A stretch of DNA of 64,000 bases from Arachis hypogaea. Its lineage: Eukaryota > Streptophyta > Magnoliopsida > Fabales > Fabaceae. The stretch covers positions 27,756,022 to 27,820,021 of the forward strand of contig NC_092045.1 in the NCBI RefSeq assembly GCF_003086295.3, written 5' to 3'. This document shows positions 46,331-58,221 of the stretch, piece after piece. Each line of letters starts with the position of its first letter. The first letter of the stretch is position 1. Below the pieces are notes generated by a model. That model had not been told where the DNA came from. It saw nothing but the letters and a program-made list of their open reading frames with translations, and did no database searches. The translations under genes and the position numbers were made by a program.

Positions 46331-49300
46331 AGTATATTAAAGAGTCCAATAATACTTAATATTTTGGACCCTCATTTCTTATATTAAAATAGAAAAGTGC
46401 ATGAAATATATAATTTAAGAATTATAAAATTTAATAAGTATTCATATATTATAATCTATAACAAATAAATAAACATACCAAAAATTTTGTTGAAAACTTC
46501 TGTAAACACTATATTTTCAGTCAAGTCGTCTTCAGGTCTATTTTCATCACATAAGAGTATCTTCAATCCCTTTTTATACTTAACACGTGATATAGCAACA
46601 TACAATTGACCATGAGAAAACACAGGACGACGTAAGAATAACCCAACGGTTGATAAAGTTTGTCCTTGACTTTTGTTAATTGTCATAGCAAAGCAAAGCA
46701 ATAAAGGAAACTGCCGACGTTGAAACTTAAAAGGTAACCCAGAATCACTTGGAATCAAATTCATTCGAGAAATGAAAACTCTATCACCGACGTTACTTCC
46801 ATAAACAATATCTGCAGTAATTACATTTCTTCTAAGGCTATGCACAATAAGTCGAGTTCCATTACATAAACCACCTGCTGGATTAATATTTCTCAATAAA
46901 ATAACAGGAGCACCTACTTTCAACTTTAGAGAATGATTTGGCAATCCTGAACATTTTATTTGATTTAGAAACTCAACATTAATCCAATTAAGATCAATGT
47001 CAACATTAGCATCGGTACCACATATACAATCTGAGCTCAAATACTCTTTCATCTCACCTGGTAGTAAATTCACAATATGATCATTGATCTCCTCAACAAT
47101 TTCAATAGTTGCAGCGAGAATAGCCCTATCTTGAAAATATGTTGAATTATTCAAATTTTCAGAAAGATTAGGATATATGACTGAAACAATATCAATAATT
47201 GGATCATCAATGATAGGAATTAACAATTCTGAAGCAATTTTAACAAAGACTCTATCATCAATCCTTGTACCACATTTACCTTCTCCAACTTGAAGAATCC
47301 ACTCTGAGAATAATCTTAATTCATCCATGTCTGAATTTTGAGCTGCACTTTCTAAACGCATATTCCTAGTTAAATTAAAAACTTCACAATGCTTCCATAA
47401 ATATGAAGAATTAATTGAAGCCATAACAATCTCAGCACGAGAGGCTTTTGGTATAACGGGTAAAACTTGTCTGAAATCACCTCCTAAAACAATAACTTTA
47501 CCTCCAAAAGGCAAGTTTTGATTAGAAATAGAAGTAACTTTCATCAGATCTCGAAATGTTCTATCAACAGCCTCAAAAGCTAACTTGTTTGTCATTAGAG
47601 CTTCATCCCAAATGATTAGATCTGCTTGACGAATTAAATCTGCCTTTTGCGAATTAACTCTAATTCTACAAACAGATTCTTCATTCAATTCAATAGGAAT
47701 ATTAAACATTGAATGTGCAGTTTTTCCACCCGGCAGCAACAAAGAAGCAATACCACTTGAAGCAACATTGATAACAATTTTTCTCTCAGATCGCAACTTA
47801 GTTGACAATGTTTTATAGAGAAAAGTTTTACCTGTTCCACCAAAACCATATACAAAGAAGAAACCATGTTCTTTGTTGAGAACACAACTAATAATGGCAT
47901 GGTATATACTCTCTTGTTCAGCTGTAAGTTGAGCAAAATAATCATCATGCTGAGCCAACGTCTCTGATACATCATATTGCATTTCACGCACAACCATAGA
48001 ATTAGAAAAAGCAGAAATCAGATCCACATTAGGTAGCGGCATCCCAGCATAATCTTTCAAAGATTTGCCATTATTTTGCAAAAGTTTCTCGATCTCAATC
48101 AAACAAAAGGTTTGTAACTCCTCAAGTGTCATTGTTAACGTTATTAGAAAAAAGAAAAAACTAAAAGTTACAAAAACAAAGAAATAGTTCCAATGAGAAA
48201 TTATGTTGTTTAACATGTATGAAAATAATTGAAACAAATAAAGTAAATTCGTTTCTTTTAAAAAATACCTGGATATTGTAGCTGAATCCTTCTATGATAA
48301 AGAATGTCATCAGATAAATACACCAAGTTTGATTCCAAACAGATAAAGGTCTACTAATTGAAGCTGACAATAATAATGTTACAAATAATCGTCTGAGTTG
48401 CAAGCCTGTTCCTAACAGAGCAGCTTCTTTAATAGCTTCAACAAACTCATTATCATCAGTCAACAATCCTAATGCAGAACATGCTTCTTGAAATGTATCA
48501 TAAGTAGTCCCATTAACTGTTCTAATGCTCTTAAAGCTAGTACACCCTCTTTGTACATTTAATAACAAACGCATATAAAACAATTCACCCGCAGTTGGGG
48601 GAACAAAACTCAATCTACCGATTGAAAATCCCCTTTGTCTTGGTTTCCATTCCTTATTATCAACAATATAAACAAAATGCCGTGGGAACTCAACATATGT
48701 CAAATCTTTCCCTTCGGGATAGACCCTATTTTCTAACATCCAAGCTATAAACATGGTAACCAACTCCTTATTCCTCACAAGAATAGAACTTATAGTGTCA
48801 CGATCATCAAAGATAATATGTTGCTGGTTTGGCAAATGGAAAGTTAACCTTTGAACAGATGGCCATCTATGATGAATATCATATGCAAAAATTCTTCATA
48901 CAGACTCACACAGAGATAGATATCGACAATCAAAATACTCTTTAATTTCATCAAGAACACGAGTATTTTGGTTCCCAACATGAACATTGCTAACTGTGGC
49001 TGTAACACGATCAGGACCTTTGTTGACATATTTGAATAAATATTTAATCACATTTGACTTATTGCAAAACTCCAAATTGATGTGAGCACGATACTTCATT
49101 AAAAGCAAAGGATTATAAGGGACAACAAATCTATTATCAATCTGAACACCATAAGCTTCATATGTAACACCAAGATCACGACGTCTGTAAATAGGATAAC
49201 CTTCTTCATCAAAAGAAGTTTGTTCACTAAACCTCTTTGGATAAAATTTAGAACACCTACCATCACGCATACACGGAGAATTAAACCTAAGTTGACCACA

Positions 49301-51089
49301 AGGACCATGAATCATAAATTTTGTTACCACATCATAAAGCTGAGGATATCTTGTAGGATTAGGAAGCTCAGCACATATAAGTTCATCTATTATCTCAGTT
49401 GATTGTAATCTTGACCTTCCATCAAGCCAAAGTACAATATGCGCATGTGGTAGTCCCCTCTTTTGGAATTCAATCGTATACATACCTAAATTAAAATGAT
49501 AAACCAAAATTTGTAAACAACATTCACAACTAAAGTTTTTAAAAATAATGTAAGTAACATTTACGCACATGCATTAAGTGGCTCAAAGAAAACACCATCT
49601 TTTAAATCAGTGAGTAAACACTTCAATTTTGCATGGAAAACTCGACACGAAATATCCGGACGATCAGCAATAGGAATACCATCAATACTTGTATATCTTT
49701 GAAATTCAGGCCAATTTGGATTGCAAGTCATTGTCATAAATAAATCCGGATAACCAAAATGCTTACAAATAGCCATTGCATCTTGACAATTGTTAAACAT
49801 GTATCTTTTGCCACCAGTGAAAGAAGAAGGTAAAATAACTCTTGTACCTATTGATGAAGCTTCAATATCACCACGCTGCATAGCTTCTTCAATTCCGTTT
49901 AAAAATTCTCCGCGAATAGTATTTTGTTTTTGCCTTATCTCATAAAGCCTTTGTGACTCAACCATAGAGAAACTATCAACAATAAATTGTTGGAACAACC
50001 TTCTAGATTTGTGAATAATACTTTCTTCTATCTCTCTCATTTGCAAACGAAAACATATAAACTCACGCAATGAAACTTTTGTCCTTCTACCACGAATATT
50101 GATATTCTGAACACCTCTATAAGGTATGTTCTTTTCGAAACCATCTTCACCATAAGGAAAAAGTAAAGGATATTGCAATGGCCAATATAAAGGGTGAGTT
50201 TCATAAATTCGTCTCAATTGACCATCTACAGATCGAAGGATTATATCCCTTCCTTGATCAGAACTATCAAAATCACCAACTATTAAAGCAGCTATTTCAT
50301 CACATGATGGAAAATTATAGACTCTCCAATCAGATCTCCTTTGACAAAATAATCTAAGAGAGTAAACTTCTGAAGGATGATACTCATGGAATTCTCGAAC
50401 TCTTTGAAATGACTTTGCAATAACATTATGTTCATCAATCATTTGCAGCAATCGAACAATTAATTCTGTATCTATATCAAATGTATGACTGGCATAAAAA
50501 GAACATAAGAATCATAACAACACACATACATCTTAATTTTTTTAAAATTCAAAGTTTAAATAAAAATTAACACATACCTAAAAATACTTTGCCGATTAGT
50601 AACCTCGTGTGCCGTGTCATAAACATATAGTTGTGCAAACTTAGGCTTTTCGCCAGCATTAGGCAGCAAACTACCAATTCTGTGATAATTTTGTCCAGTC
50701 ACAATAAACTGTGGCGGACCACTCCCATCATTGATAGAATTAAGAATTTTACCCCCAAATGAGGTGAAAGCGAACATACTGTTGTATGAACGTATATTCT
50801 TTTGGAAATGTCGGCTTTTGGCATCAATACCGTTAATTAGTTCAACTAATAAATCAGGTGCTCGCTCCAAAAACGGTAATTGAACTTTACCTTTAGCACA
50901 GCAAATTGTAAAAACAGGTTGCTCTTGTCTTGAATCTTTCTCTAGTCGTTCTAAATACCAAAAAGAAGCTCCACACATGGAACATGTGCAATCACAATCT
51001 CCAATATCAAGACAATCTAAAGAACCAATGTATGATGTAAGATTGGTTTATTTAAAAAAAGTTAAACTTAAAAAAAGTAAAAATGTCAT

Positions 51090-52800
51090 ACTAAAGCACT
51101 TACTACTTGTTATTATTACCCTTTATACTAAAAAAAACTGCTTTTAAACAAAATTTACATTTAATAATTTTTAAAAATATAGTTAAATAGTTAGAAGTTA
51201 TTACTGTAACTTTATTTGCAAGAAGAAGTATATATTTCTTTGCTAAAAAAGCTGTTTTAGAAAAGAAATTATCTAAAAAAATTTTATATTTTTCTAAAAG
51301 ATATATTAAAGAAGAATTTGTTTTAAACAACTTATGATATAAGATTGGTTTATTTTTTTAAAAAAAATTAAGAGTCTAAAACACTTGTTGCTTGTTATAA
51401 TTACCTAAAAAAAACTGCCATTGAAAAAAAATTTACATTTACCCATTTTTAAGAGTACATAACTTCTAAAAAAACTTCATATATTTTCCTAAAAGATATA
51501 TTAAAGAAGAATTATTTTTAAAACAATTTAGATATAAGACTGGTTTATTAAAAAAAATTAAAAAGAGTAATTAAAAATATAAGACTAAAACACTTGTTGC
51601 TTGTTATGATTACCCCTTATGCTTAAAAAAGTTGCTTTTAAAACTTTGTTTGCAAGAAAAACTTTTTCTTTCTTAAAAAAGTTGGTTTAAAAAAGAAATT
51701 CTCGAAATAGTTAGAAGTTGTAACTATAACTTTGTTTTTTAAGAGCCAAACTATAACTTTGTTTTTTAAGAGCCAATGAGTAATAGCTCAAATGGCATAG
51801 TCTCTCCATACTCAAATAAGATGTTGCAGGTTCGAGTCTCCTATCTTTGATAAAAAAAAAAACTTTATTTTTTAAGAAAAACTTTGTCTTTCATAAAAAG
51901 GTTGTTTTTGAAAAGAAATTCTCTAGAAAACTCCTTATATTTTCCTGAAAGATATATTAAAAAAGAATTTTTTTAAAATGATTTATGATGTAAGACTGGT
52001 TTAATTTTTTCTTTTAAAAAAAGAAAAATTTTAAAAAGAATAAAAATATTAGACTAAAATACTTGCTACTTGTTATGATTACACTTTATGCCTTAAAAAA
52101 TGCTTTTAAAAGAATTCCGTTTAAAATTTTAAAAATATAATTAAATAGTTAGAAGTTGTTACTATAACTTTATTTTTAAGAAAAAAAATTTTCTCCTTAA
52201 AAAGGTTGTTTTAGAAAAAAAATTCTGTTGTAAAACTTCTTATATTTTTCCAAAAGATATATTAAAGTAAATTTTTTTAACCAATTTATTATGTAAGACT
52301 AGTTTATTTAAGAAAAAAAAAACTTAAAAAAGGTTAAAAATGTAAAACTAAAACACTTGCTGCTTGTTATGATTATCCTTTATGCTAAGAAAAGCTGCTT
52401 TTAAAAAATAGTTTACATTTAATAATTTTTAAAAATATAATTGAATAGCTAGAAGTTGTTATTATAACTTTGTTTGCAAGAAAAATTATTCTTTCTTAAA
52501 AAGTTGGTTTAATAAAAAAATTATCTAAAAAAACATATATTTTTTTAAAAAATATATTAAAAAAGATTTTTTTTAAACAACTTAAGAGATAAGACTGGGT
52601 TATTTAAAAAAAATAAAAAATTTAAAACACTTGCTACTTGTTATGATTACCCAAAAAAAGCTGCTTTAAAAAAAATTACATTGTTAAAATTTTTAAAAAT
52701 ATATAACTTTGTAAAAAACTACTTATATTTTTTTAGGAAATATATTAAAGGTGATTTTTTTAAAAAAAATATATTAAAAAAAATTTTGTAGACACTGTTG
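51090..52800 (+). repeat. Six degenerate tandem units in the third helicase intron
   Basis: The anchor AACACTTG(C/T)T(A/G)CTTGTTATGATTAC occurs near 51096, 51379, 51589, 52047, 52351 and 52624. Spacing is 210-304 bp, except 458 bp where a SINE sits. Each unit also has TTTACATTTAATAATTTTTA, ATAGTTAGAAGTTGTTA and TTTCCTAAAAGATATATTAA type blocks. Sense is inverted relative to the gene. Confidence 0.85.
51772..51860 (+). mobile_element. tRNA-derived SINE with target duplication
   Basis: A pol III A box (TAGCTCAAATGG, 51784-51795) and B box (GGTTCGAGTCT, 51829-51839) are 33 bp apart, ending in TTTGAT and an A run. The flanks AACTTTGTTTTTTAAG (left) and AACTTTATTTTTTAAG (right) are a 16-bp target duplication with one mismatch. 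It cannot fold as a tRNA gene and lacks the acceptor stem. The left target copy is itself duplicated just upstream (51722-51775). Confidence 0.75.
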
Positions 52801-53524
52801 AAAAAGATGTTAAAAAAATAAATGGAAGAAAAGTTAGCTAGACTTATGTTAACATATGAATTAAAAATAATTTAAAGTTAACCATAATTAATTTAAAAAA
52901 AGGTTGAACCTAAGCATAACTTAAAAAGATGAAAAAATTGAATAACCTAACCTTGCATTTCACTTTGTGCAAATAATGGATGATCAGCAGCAACATCATC
53001 AACAGGTGAAATACTGATAGAAGGATCTAAAATATCTAGTAATTCCTCTATAATTTCAAACCAAACAAAAATGAAATCAAATCACACAAATCAACACTAT
53101 AAAATTATTTATCATTTCTTATAATAATACCGTGAATAATATTGAATATAGTTATGACAACTAAATAATTTATCTATATTGAAGTAACAATAAAGTTAAC
53201 CAATAAACAGGAGAATTACAAACAACATATATTCCATTAAAAGTAACACATTCTATGAAATAAACGTATAAACATTTACCATAATTAATTCCAGTAGCTT
53301 TATCTCCAAGTTTTCTTTTAGCAACTAAGAACGAACCAGCCATGGATAGAAGAAATAAATAGGAAATAAAAGTAAAACCAATCAACTTATATTAATAACT
53401 ATGACCGACTCTAACCTAGTAAAAAGAAGGACAACACACCTCTTATATTCCCAGATTTCAATGCTTTCTTCCTTTTCAAAATGTTAATTCTTTTCAACCT
53501 CGAAGCCGCAGCATTGGAAGACAT

Positions 53525-54292
53525 GATTTTAAAGGAAATAAAAGACAGCAACCTACAAAAAGACAGAATAACGCATCATTTTATACGTAATCGAGAAGAC
53601 TGTTGAATCACACACACGCTTGCTCTGTATACTTATATACGTAACACAAAAAGGTTGAGATATAAATCAATAGGAACAAAAAATAGTATATAAGCACAAA
53701 TACAAAAGGATAGTAGCAAATTTGCAATAGAAATGAAATATTCGATCAATTACAATACAATCAAATGAGACTATTACATTGAAATTTACTGTAACCATAT
53801 GATACGTTGAATTAAAACACATGTTCAAAGACAATTATGGAGCATAACAACAACTAATCATGAACAACACAAATGAATAAAAGACAGCATACGAAAAATA
53901 CAAAAGAATTAAGACTAATGAAGCTATTTCCTTCCATTAATATTATAAAATTCACTACACTTGCTTGCTTACGTTCACAAAAGTGACATTATAATTCCAC
54001 ACTCTGACTATAATCTATGTCCTTCTAAATACATGACAATATGTCCAATCTTTAGCAAAGTACATTTGAAATTAACACATACCCTTCCTAATTCAAAAAA
54101 GCATAACAATACTTACAACAGACCAACCAAAACACGAAAACATGAAGGGATAAGGTGTGACTCTCCTAACAGTTGGACATGTCTCAAAAAAAAAGGACAC
54201 ACTTCAAATATAAGTCAGCATGAGAAATATGAAATCTAATTCGGAATTTAAGTCATATAACCCTAATAAAGCTGCTAACTTCAGCTAAATGA
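53525..54292 (-). other. Helitron intergenic region upstream of the helicase
   Basis: It contains the putative helicase promoter near 53631 and the 3' flank of the upstream RPA-like gene. The plus-strand frame at 53961-54239 has no family resemblance, and I do not call it. Confidence 0.5.
53631..53640 (-). promoter_or_regulatory. TATA box of the Helitron helicase gene
   Basis: The minus strand reads GTATATAAGT about 110 bp upstream of ATG 53524, a spacing like that of the two RPA-like genes. Confidence 0.5.
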
Positions 54293-57155
54293 CTATCCAT
54301 CCAAATTATCTTCAATCTTGATCATCTTTGATGAAGGACCAACAGTTTCCTCCAAGGCTTTTTGAAAATCTGATTCAAGGTTTCTCTTTACTTTGGAACG
54401 CACAACATCATTGCAAATAAAAGAAACATCAGTGTTGTCCGAATTATCCAGAAGATGAGATAGGAAGTCCTAGACAGATAAAAAAATATAAAACAACACA
54501 ACCAATGAATAAAAAGAGAAAATGGAATGCAATAATAAATTGAATAAGAGATTTGATTCAATAGAAAATTTAGACTGTGTGACCTGAGTTTCTTCAACAC
54601 CTGAGTTGAGCAATAAGCCAACTTCATCAGTAAAGACCTTATTCTCATCATTATCGCCAGAAACTTGAGGAACAACAGATTTCCTATTAGTGTCCATATC
54701 TATCGAAATGTCATCAAGACCAGGAACACTTTCATCCTTATCCAAGACTGAAAGCTTAACATCTTTTGAAGTAGGCTATGTATAAGAGGGTTCACCTATG
54801 TCCAAACCAATCCCAGGAACATGTGCATCCTTTGATAAAGAATGAAAGAAGAAACACTCAAGCAAGAGCAATGTAATAAAAAAATAAAAGAATCAAAGAA
54901 TAAAGAAAAAGCAAAGAAGAATAAAAAAGAAGAACCTTGACAGGTGTCACTTCGTTCTCATTCTCAGCAAGCTCAAACATAGAAATAATAGTTGGGTCAT
55001 CACATATCCTTTTTACACGAAAGGTTCCAAAGTATTTGTCTATACCAAGGGACTTGGTATCTACTTTTAGTATAACTTTTTTACCCTCTAAAGTTTTAAA
55101 TGTAATAGGATAGCTATCTCCACACAGAACCTATAAGGATAAAATCAGAGAGGTCACCATCTACGTCATAATGAATAATATCATAAAAAATGATAACTAT
55201 TTATAGCTCAACATTTAGATGGACGTAAAAAATTATACGTACAGTTGGCTCCTTTTGGACTTCATTAAAAAGGTCAGCACATGCTTTTTTAAGCAAATAA
55301 GCTGTTTCACGATCAAACAAAATGAATATGCCCTGTCCAGTATGATCAGAAACTGCTACTTTAAGTCTGAACCTATAACAATATCACGATAAAATAGAAA
55401 AATTAATAAAAAACCTTGTTAGAATTTAAGTAAACAAAAAGAGCAAGAAGTAATAATTTAAAAAGCTACAAGTTATGAAAATAGAAACCTTGGAATCACA
55501 TTTGTCACATGATGCATGCAAAGATCACAGAAATAGACCCCAGACTCAGGATAAACTGCCTTTCCACACACACAAGTGGAATACCACCAACAGCCCTCTT
55601 CAACAATATCAGTGATAGTACCCATAATAACAAAACTCCCATCCTGCATACCATGCACAACAGAACACCACGTGAAGGAAAAAAATAATCTAATCGAGGA
55701 AAAAAATTAGTTAAAACCACCTTCAAGTATATTCAAACATAAGAGAGCAGAATGAAAAAAGTAAAAATTTATAACCTCTTTGTTATCATGTAATTGATCT
55801 ATTGTGGATCGCCTAGTTAGGCGCATGAAGTCATCCTCCAATGAAACGGATTTTCCCTCATTCGCAATGAATAAAGGTTGAGTGCCATTAATTCCTTGTT
55901 CGACCATGCTAAGATTTAATAAATACTATTCAGTTTCACATCAACAGAATAAAATAAAAACAAAGAAAGGACCGCAACATAGAAATAATTTGGGAGGGAT
56001 AACACAAACCTTTTTCGAAAATCAATAACTTCTGACAAATCAGGATTAAAGTAAATTTTTGTTGCTTTCATAACATTCTGGAGACCAGGTTGACCTATGG
56101 GTAATAAAAGAATGTCAACAGATCTAAAGATCAGGATAACATAACTGTACACATAATAAGATAACATTCAGTTATAACACCTCGAAAAAGTTTAATCTTA
56201 GCAAGTTGAACAATGACAACCGGTTGCTCAACATAACCAGAAGCAAGAAAATCATTTAACTGGTCCACGTACTCTCCAAATAATGCGCATCGCAGCATCA
56301 TCCTACACATGAAAAAAAGGAAAACTCAGTAGAAGCTTTTTTCAGAATGGAATCCAATACAAATAAATATAGAAACAAAAACAAAGGATGAGAGCAACTT
56401 ACTTTTGTGAAGAAAGTTCGACAACAACCATCTTAACCGTTTTACCATCCCTGTCATAGTTTTTCTCTTCCCCAACCAATGTCAAAAGACCAATTACATC
56501 TACATTGATATGTTAATAGGAGTAAAAAAGATGTAAGAAAGAATTTTCAGAAGAAAAGAAACTGAAGAAGTAACTGAAAGACACGAGGCCAAGACTCACC
56601 AACTAAATAGTCATGATCCTGACTCATTTGCAATATGTCTTCAAAGGGATATATAGAAAAACAAGACTTGGGTATTATATCATCAGGAATTGTTGTCACT
56701 GTTGTACGAAATAGAAAAATGAGTTTGAACTCATGCTTTGTAGCTCTATAAGAGCCTTGGTTTGAAACAACAGCAAAATAACTCATCTTATAACAACTGC
56801 CTTCAAGAAGATGATCTTTAAACTTGTGTATTAGTTGCTTCCTTACAGTGGCCTGGATTTTGGTAGACTATGAACATCCAAAAGAACAAAAACATACAAC
56901 TCATCAAAAACGAAAACAAAAGCACAACAAAAAATATTGGAAAAATTAATAAGAAGAAACTGAGTATATGAACACAACAAATAAAAAAAAAGATCAACCG
57001 CTCACATTTTCATCAACCAGAATAAGTTCCATTGAATTTGGAACATCTGCATTACCAAAGCTAGGTACAGTCCAAGCCCTTAGTACCCTGACTTTGATCC
57101 TCCAGGCCTCACGTGGAGGAATGATCTTACTGATAGGATCAAAAGGAGGACTCAT
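54293..57155 (-). pseudogene. RPA70-like single-strand DNA-binding protein, upstream Helitron copy
   Basis: ATG 57155 opens MSPPFDPISKIIPPREAWRI. About 11 exons follow on the minus strand. OB domain A spans exons 1-2 (IKVRVLRAWTVP, YRATKHEFKLIFLFRTTV, FSIYPFEDILQ), then DVIGLLTLVGEEKNYDRDGK, domain B (RCALFGEYVDQLNDFLASG, YFNPDLSEVIDFRKR), and domain C with its zinc finger (WWYSTCVCGKAVYPESGVYF followed by CDLC, about 55490-55640). YFGTFRVKRICDD comes next, then an acidic tail ending at 54293-54295. It has one zinc unit where the downstream paralogue has two. A single premature TAG occurs in GEPSYT-stop-PTSKDV near 54773. A CAG codon would read through. Same family and role as the downstream paralogue. 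Sequence divergence suggests an old duplication. Confidence 0.82.
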
Positions 57156-57297
57156 TGCAAACAATCAAATCTCAATATCACACTTACGAAAGGCAGAACA
57201 AACTCAACAAAGAACAAATAATAGAAAAGAGAGCAGAAAGTCAGAGAAGAGATGGGGGTTAGAGAATGATGTGCACAATATCGAAGAGAGGCAATAG

Positions 57298-57308
57298 CCT
57301 TTTATAGG
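57298..57308 (-). promoter_or_regulatory. TATA box of the upstream Helitron RPA-like gene
   Basis: The minus strand reads CCTATAAAAGG about 145 bp before ATG 57155. The interval is CT-rich like a plant leader (CTCTCTTCG, CCCCCATCTCTTCTCTGA). Confidence 0.65.
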
Positions 57309-58221
57309 CAAAAACTAAACAACAACTCAACATTTGAATTTAAAAATTTTGCGATAGTGGAGGAAAATCAGCATTGCTTACCATTTGAAATCTTCCTCAT
57401 ATCCAGGGATGATAACATCAACCACTCCACCCCTTCTCTCAAACATCAAATCAACCATCACCTTCACTCCCGTTCTCAACCTTACCTTTTATTAGTAGCT
57501 CTAGTTTTTAGTTTAGCTCTATAGGAAGAAAGAAAAGTAAAAAGATGAAAAGAACAAAGGAAGAGAATGTCGTAATCTATCTAAAAGAAGAATATATTGT
57601 AATATTATATACCAACTAACATGACATGAACAGCATTCCAACTGACATCAAGAAGAAAAAAAAAAGTAAAAATGCATACTACACATCACAATCTCCTACC
57701 TAAACTATGAAATCAGCTCCAGATTCAGAAACATCACTATTCATCAGAATTCAATTAAATGAATGAACATAAAATAAACCCTAAAATGGGACAAGTTCAG
57801 TATAATTATACATAAATAATTTAATAGTAAGAAGAAGATATAAATAAACAAATAATCAAATACATGTATTATGGTTCATTACAAAAACATGGATACAAAC
57901 AATTAAATAGTAAGAAAAACAAAATCTTACTTTGAATTGATGAAAGTAATAAGATGACGGCTGTCACTATGTTGCCATGAGTCTCCATATCCAACAGCCA
58001 CGCCAATTGTTTGCCCTAAGTAACATGTTTTGTATATAAATAATCAATTTAAGCTAAATGTTATCCTGAACCTTCTATTGGGCTTATAACAAGTGTTGGA
58101 TACCCACAAAAAAATTTTGAAAAGTGGCCCAAAAATAAATACATTGAATACAGGTTCTCATTGACTAAGAATATACATTGAATTCTTTAACTTACTGAAC
58201 CCCTTATATATTAGGTGAAGA
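57309..58221 (-). other. Helitron 5' non-coding region (border provisional)
   Basis: No coding exon is visible. The minus-strand start TCTTCACCTAATATATAAGG at 58221 is the favoured 5' end. A second TC start (TCTTTCTATACTAGTAAAC, from about 58510) is the alternative and has the expected A before it. Confidence 0.35.

Larger units (their letters stand above)
46456..53524 (-). pseudogene. Helitron Rep/Pif1-type helicase
   Basis: ATG 53524 (MSSNAAASRLKRINILKRKK) opens about seven exons: 53524-53441, near 53326-53282, 53055-52953, 51019-50579, 50488-49566, 49485-48269 and about 48135-46456. The fifth exon is the Helitron-like N domain (YWPLQYPLLFPYGEDGFEKN). The sixth carries the HUH motif GLPHAHIVLWL and the tyrosine motif IKYLFKYVNKG. 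The last is a superfamily 1B helicase: GFGGTGKT (Walker A), IIWDEA (Walker B), GGDFRQVLPV, and TINKSQGQTL...YVAISRV. The protein nicks, unwinds and rejoins DNA in rolling-circle transposition. Lesions: TGA at 48896-48898 where Trp is usual, a frameshift near 48312-48322 just before the exon end, and no clear AG acceptor before the last exon. The 1.9-kb third intron is full of repeats. Confidence 0.9.
39810..58221 (-). mobile_element. Helitron encoding Rep/helicase and two RPA-like proteins (right border provisional)
   Basis: Three multi-exon genes lie on the minus strand: an RPA large-subunit-like gene (57155-54293), the Rep/Pif1 helicase gene (53524-46456) and a second RPA-like gene (45588-41342). 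The 3' end is well defined: a GC-rich hairpin, nine bases, then CTAG, followed on the minus strand by T as Helitron targets require. The proposed 5' end reads TCTTCACCTAATATATAAGG on the minus strand from 58221, TC-initiated and like other plant Helitron starts. However, the flanking base is T where A is expected, so this border is tentative. Plant Helitrons carrying RPA1-like genes are known. This copy is close to complete but has stops in every gene. Confidence 0.85.

Noticed and set aside
53961..54239. 92-residue plus-strand frame inside the Helitron
   Set aside because: Antisense to the element's genes, low-complexity Asn/Thr/Lys content, no domain. It lies in the helicase promoter region.
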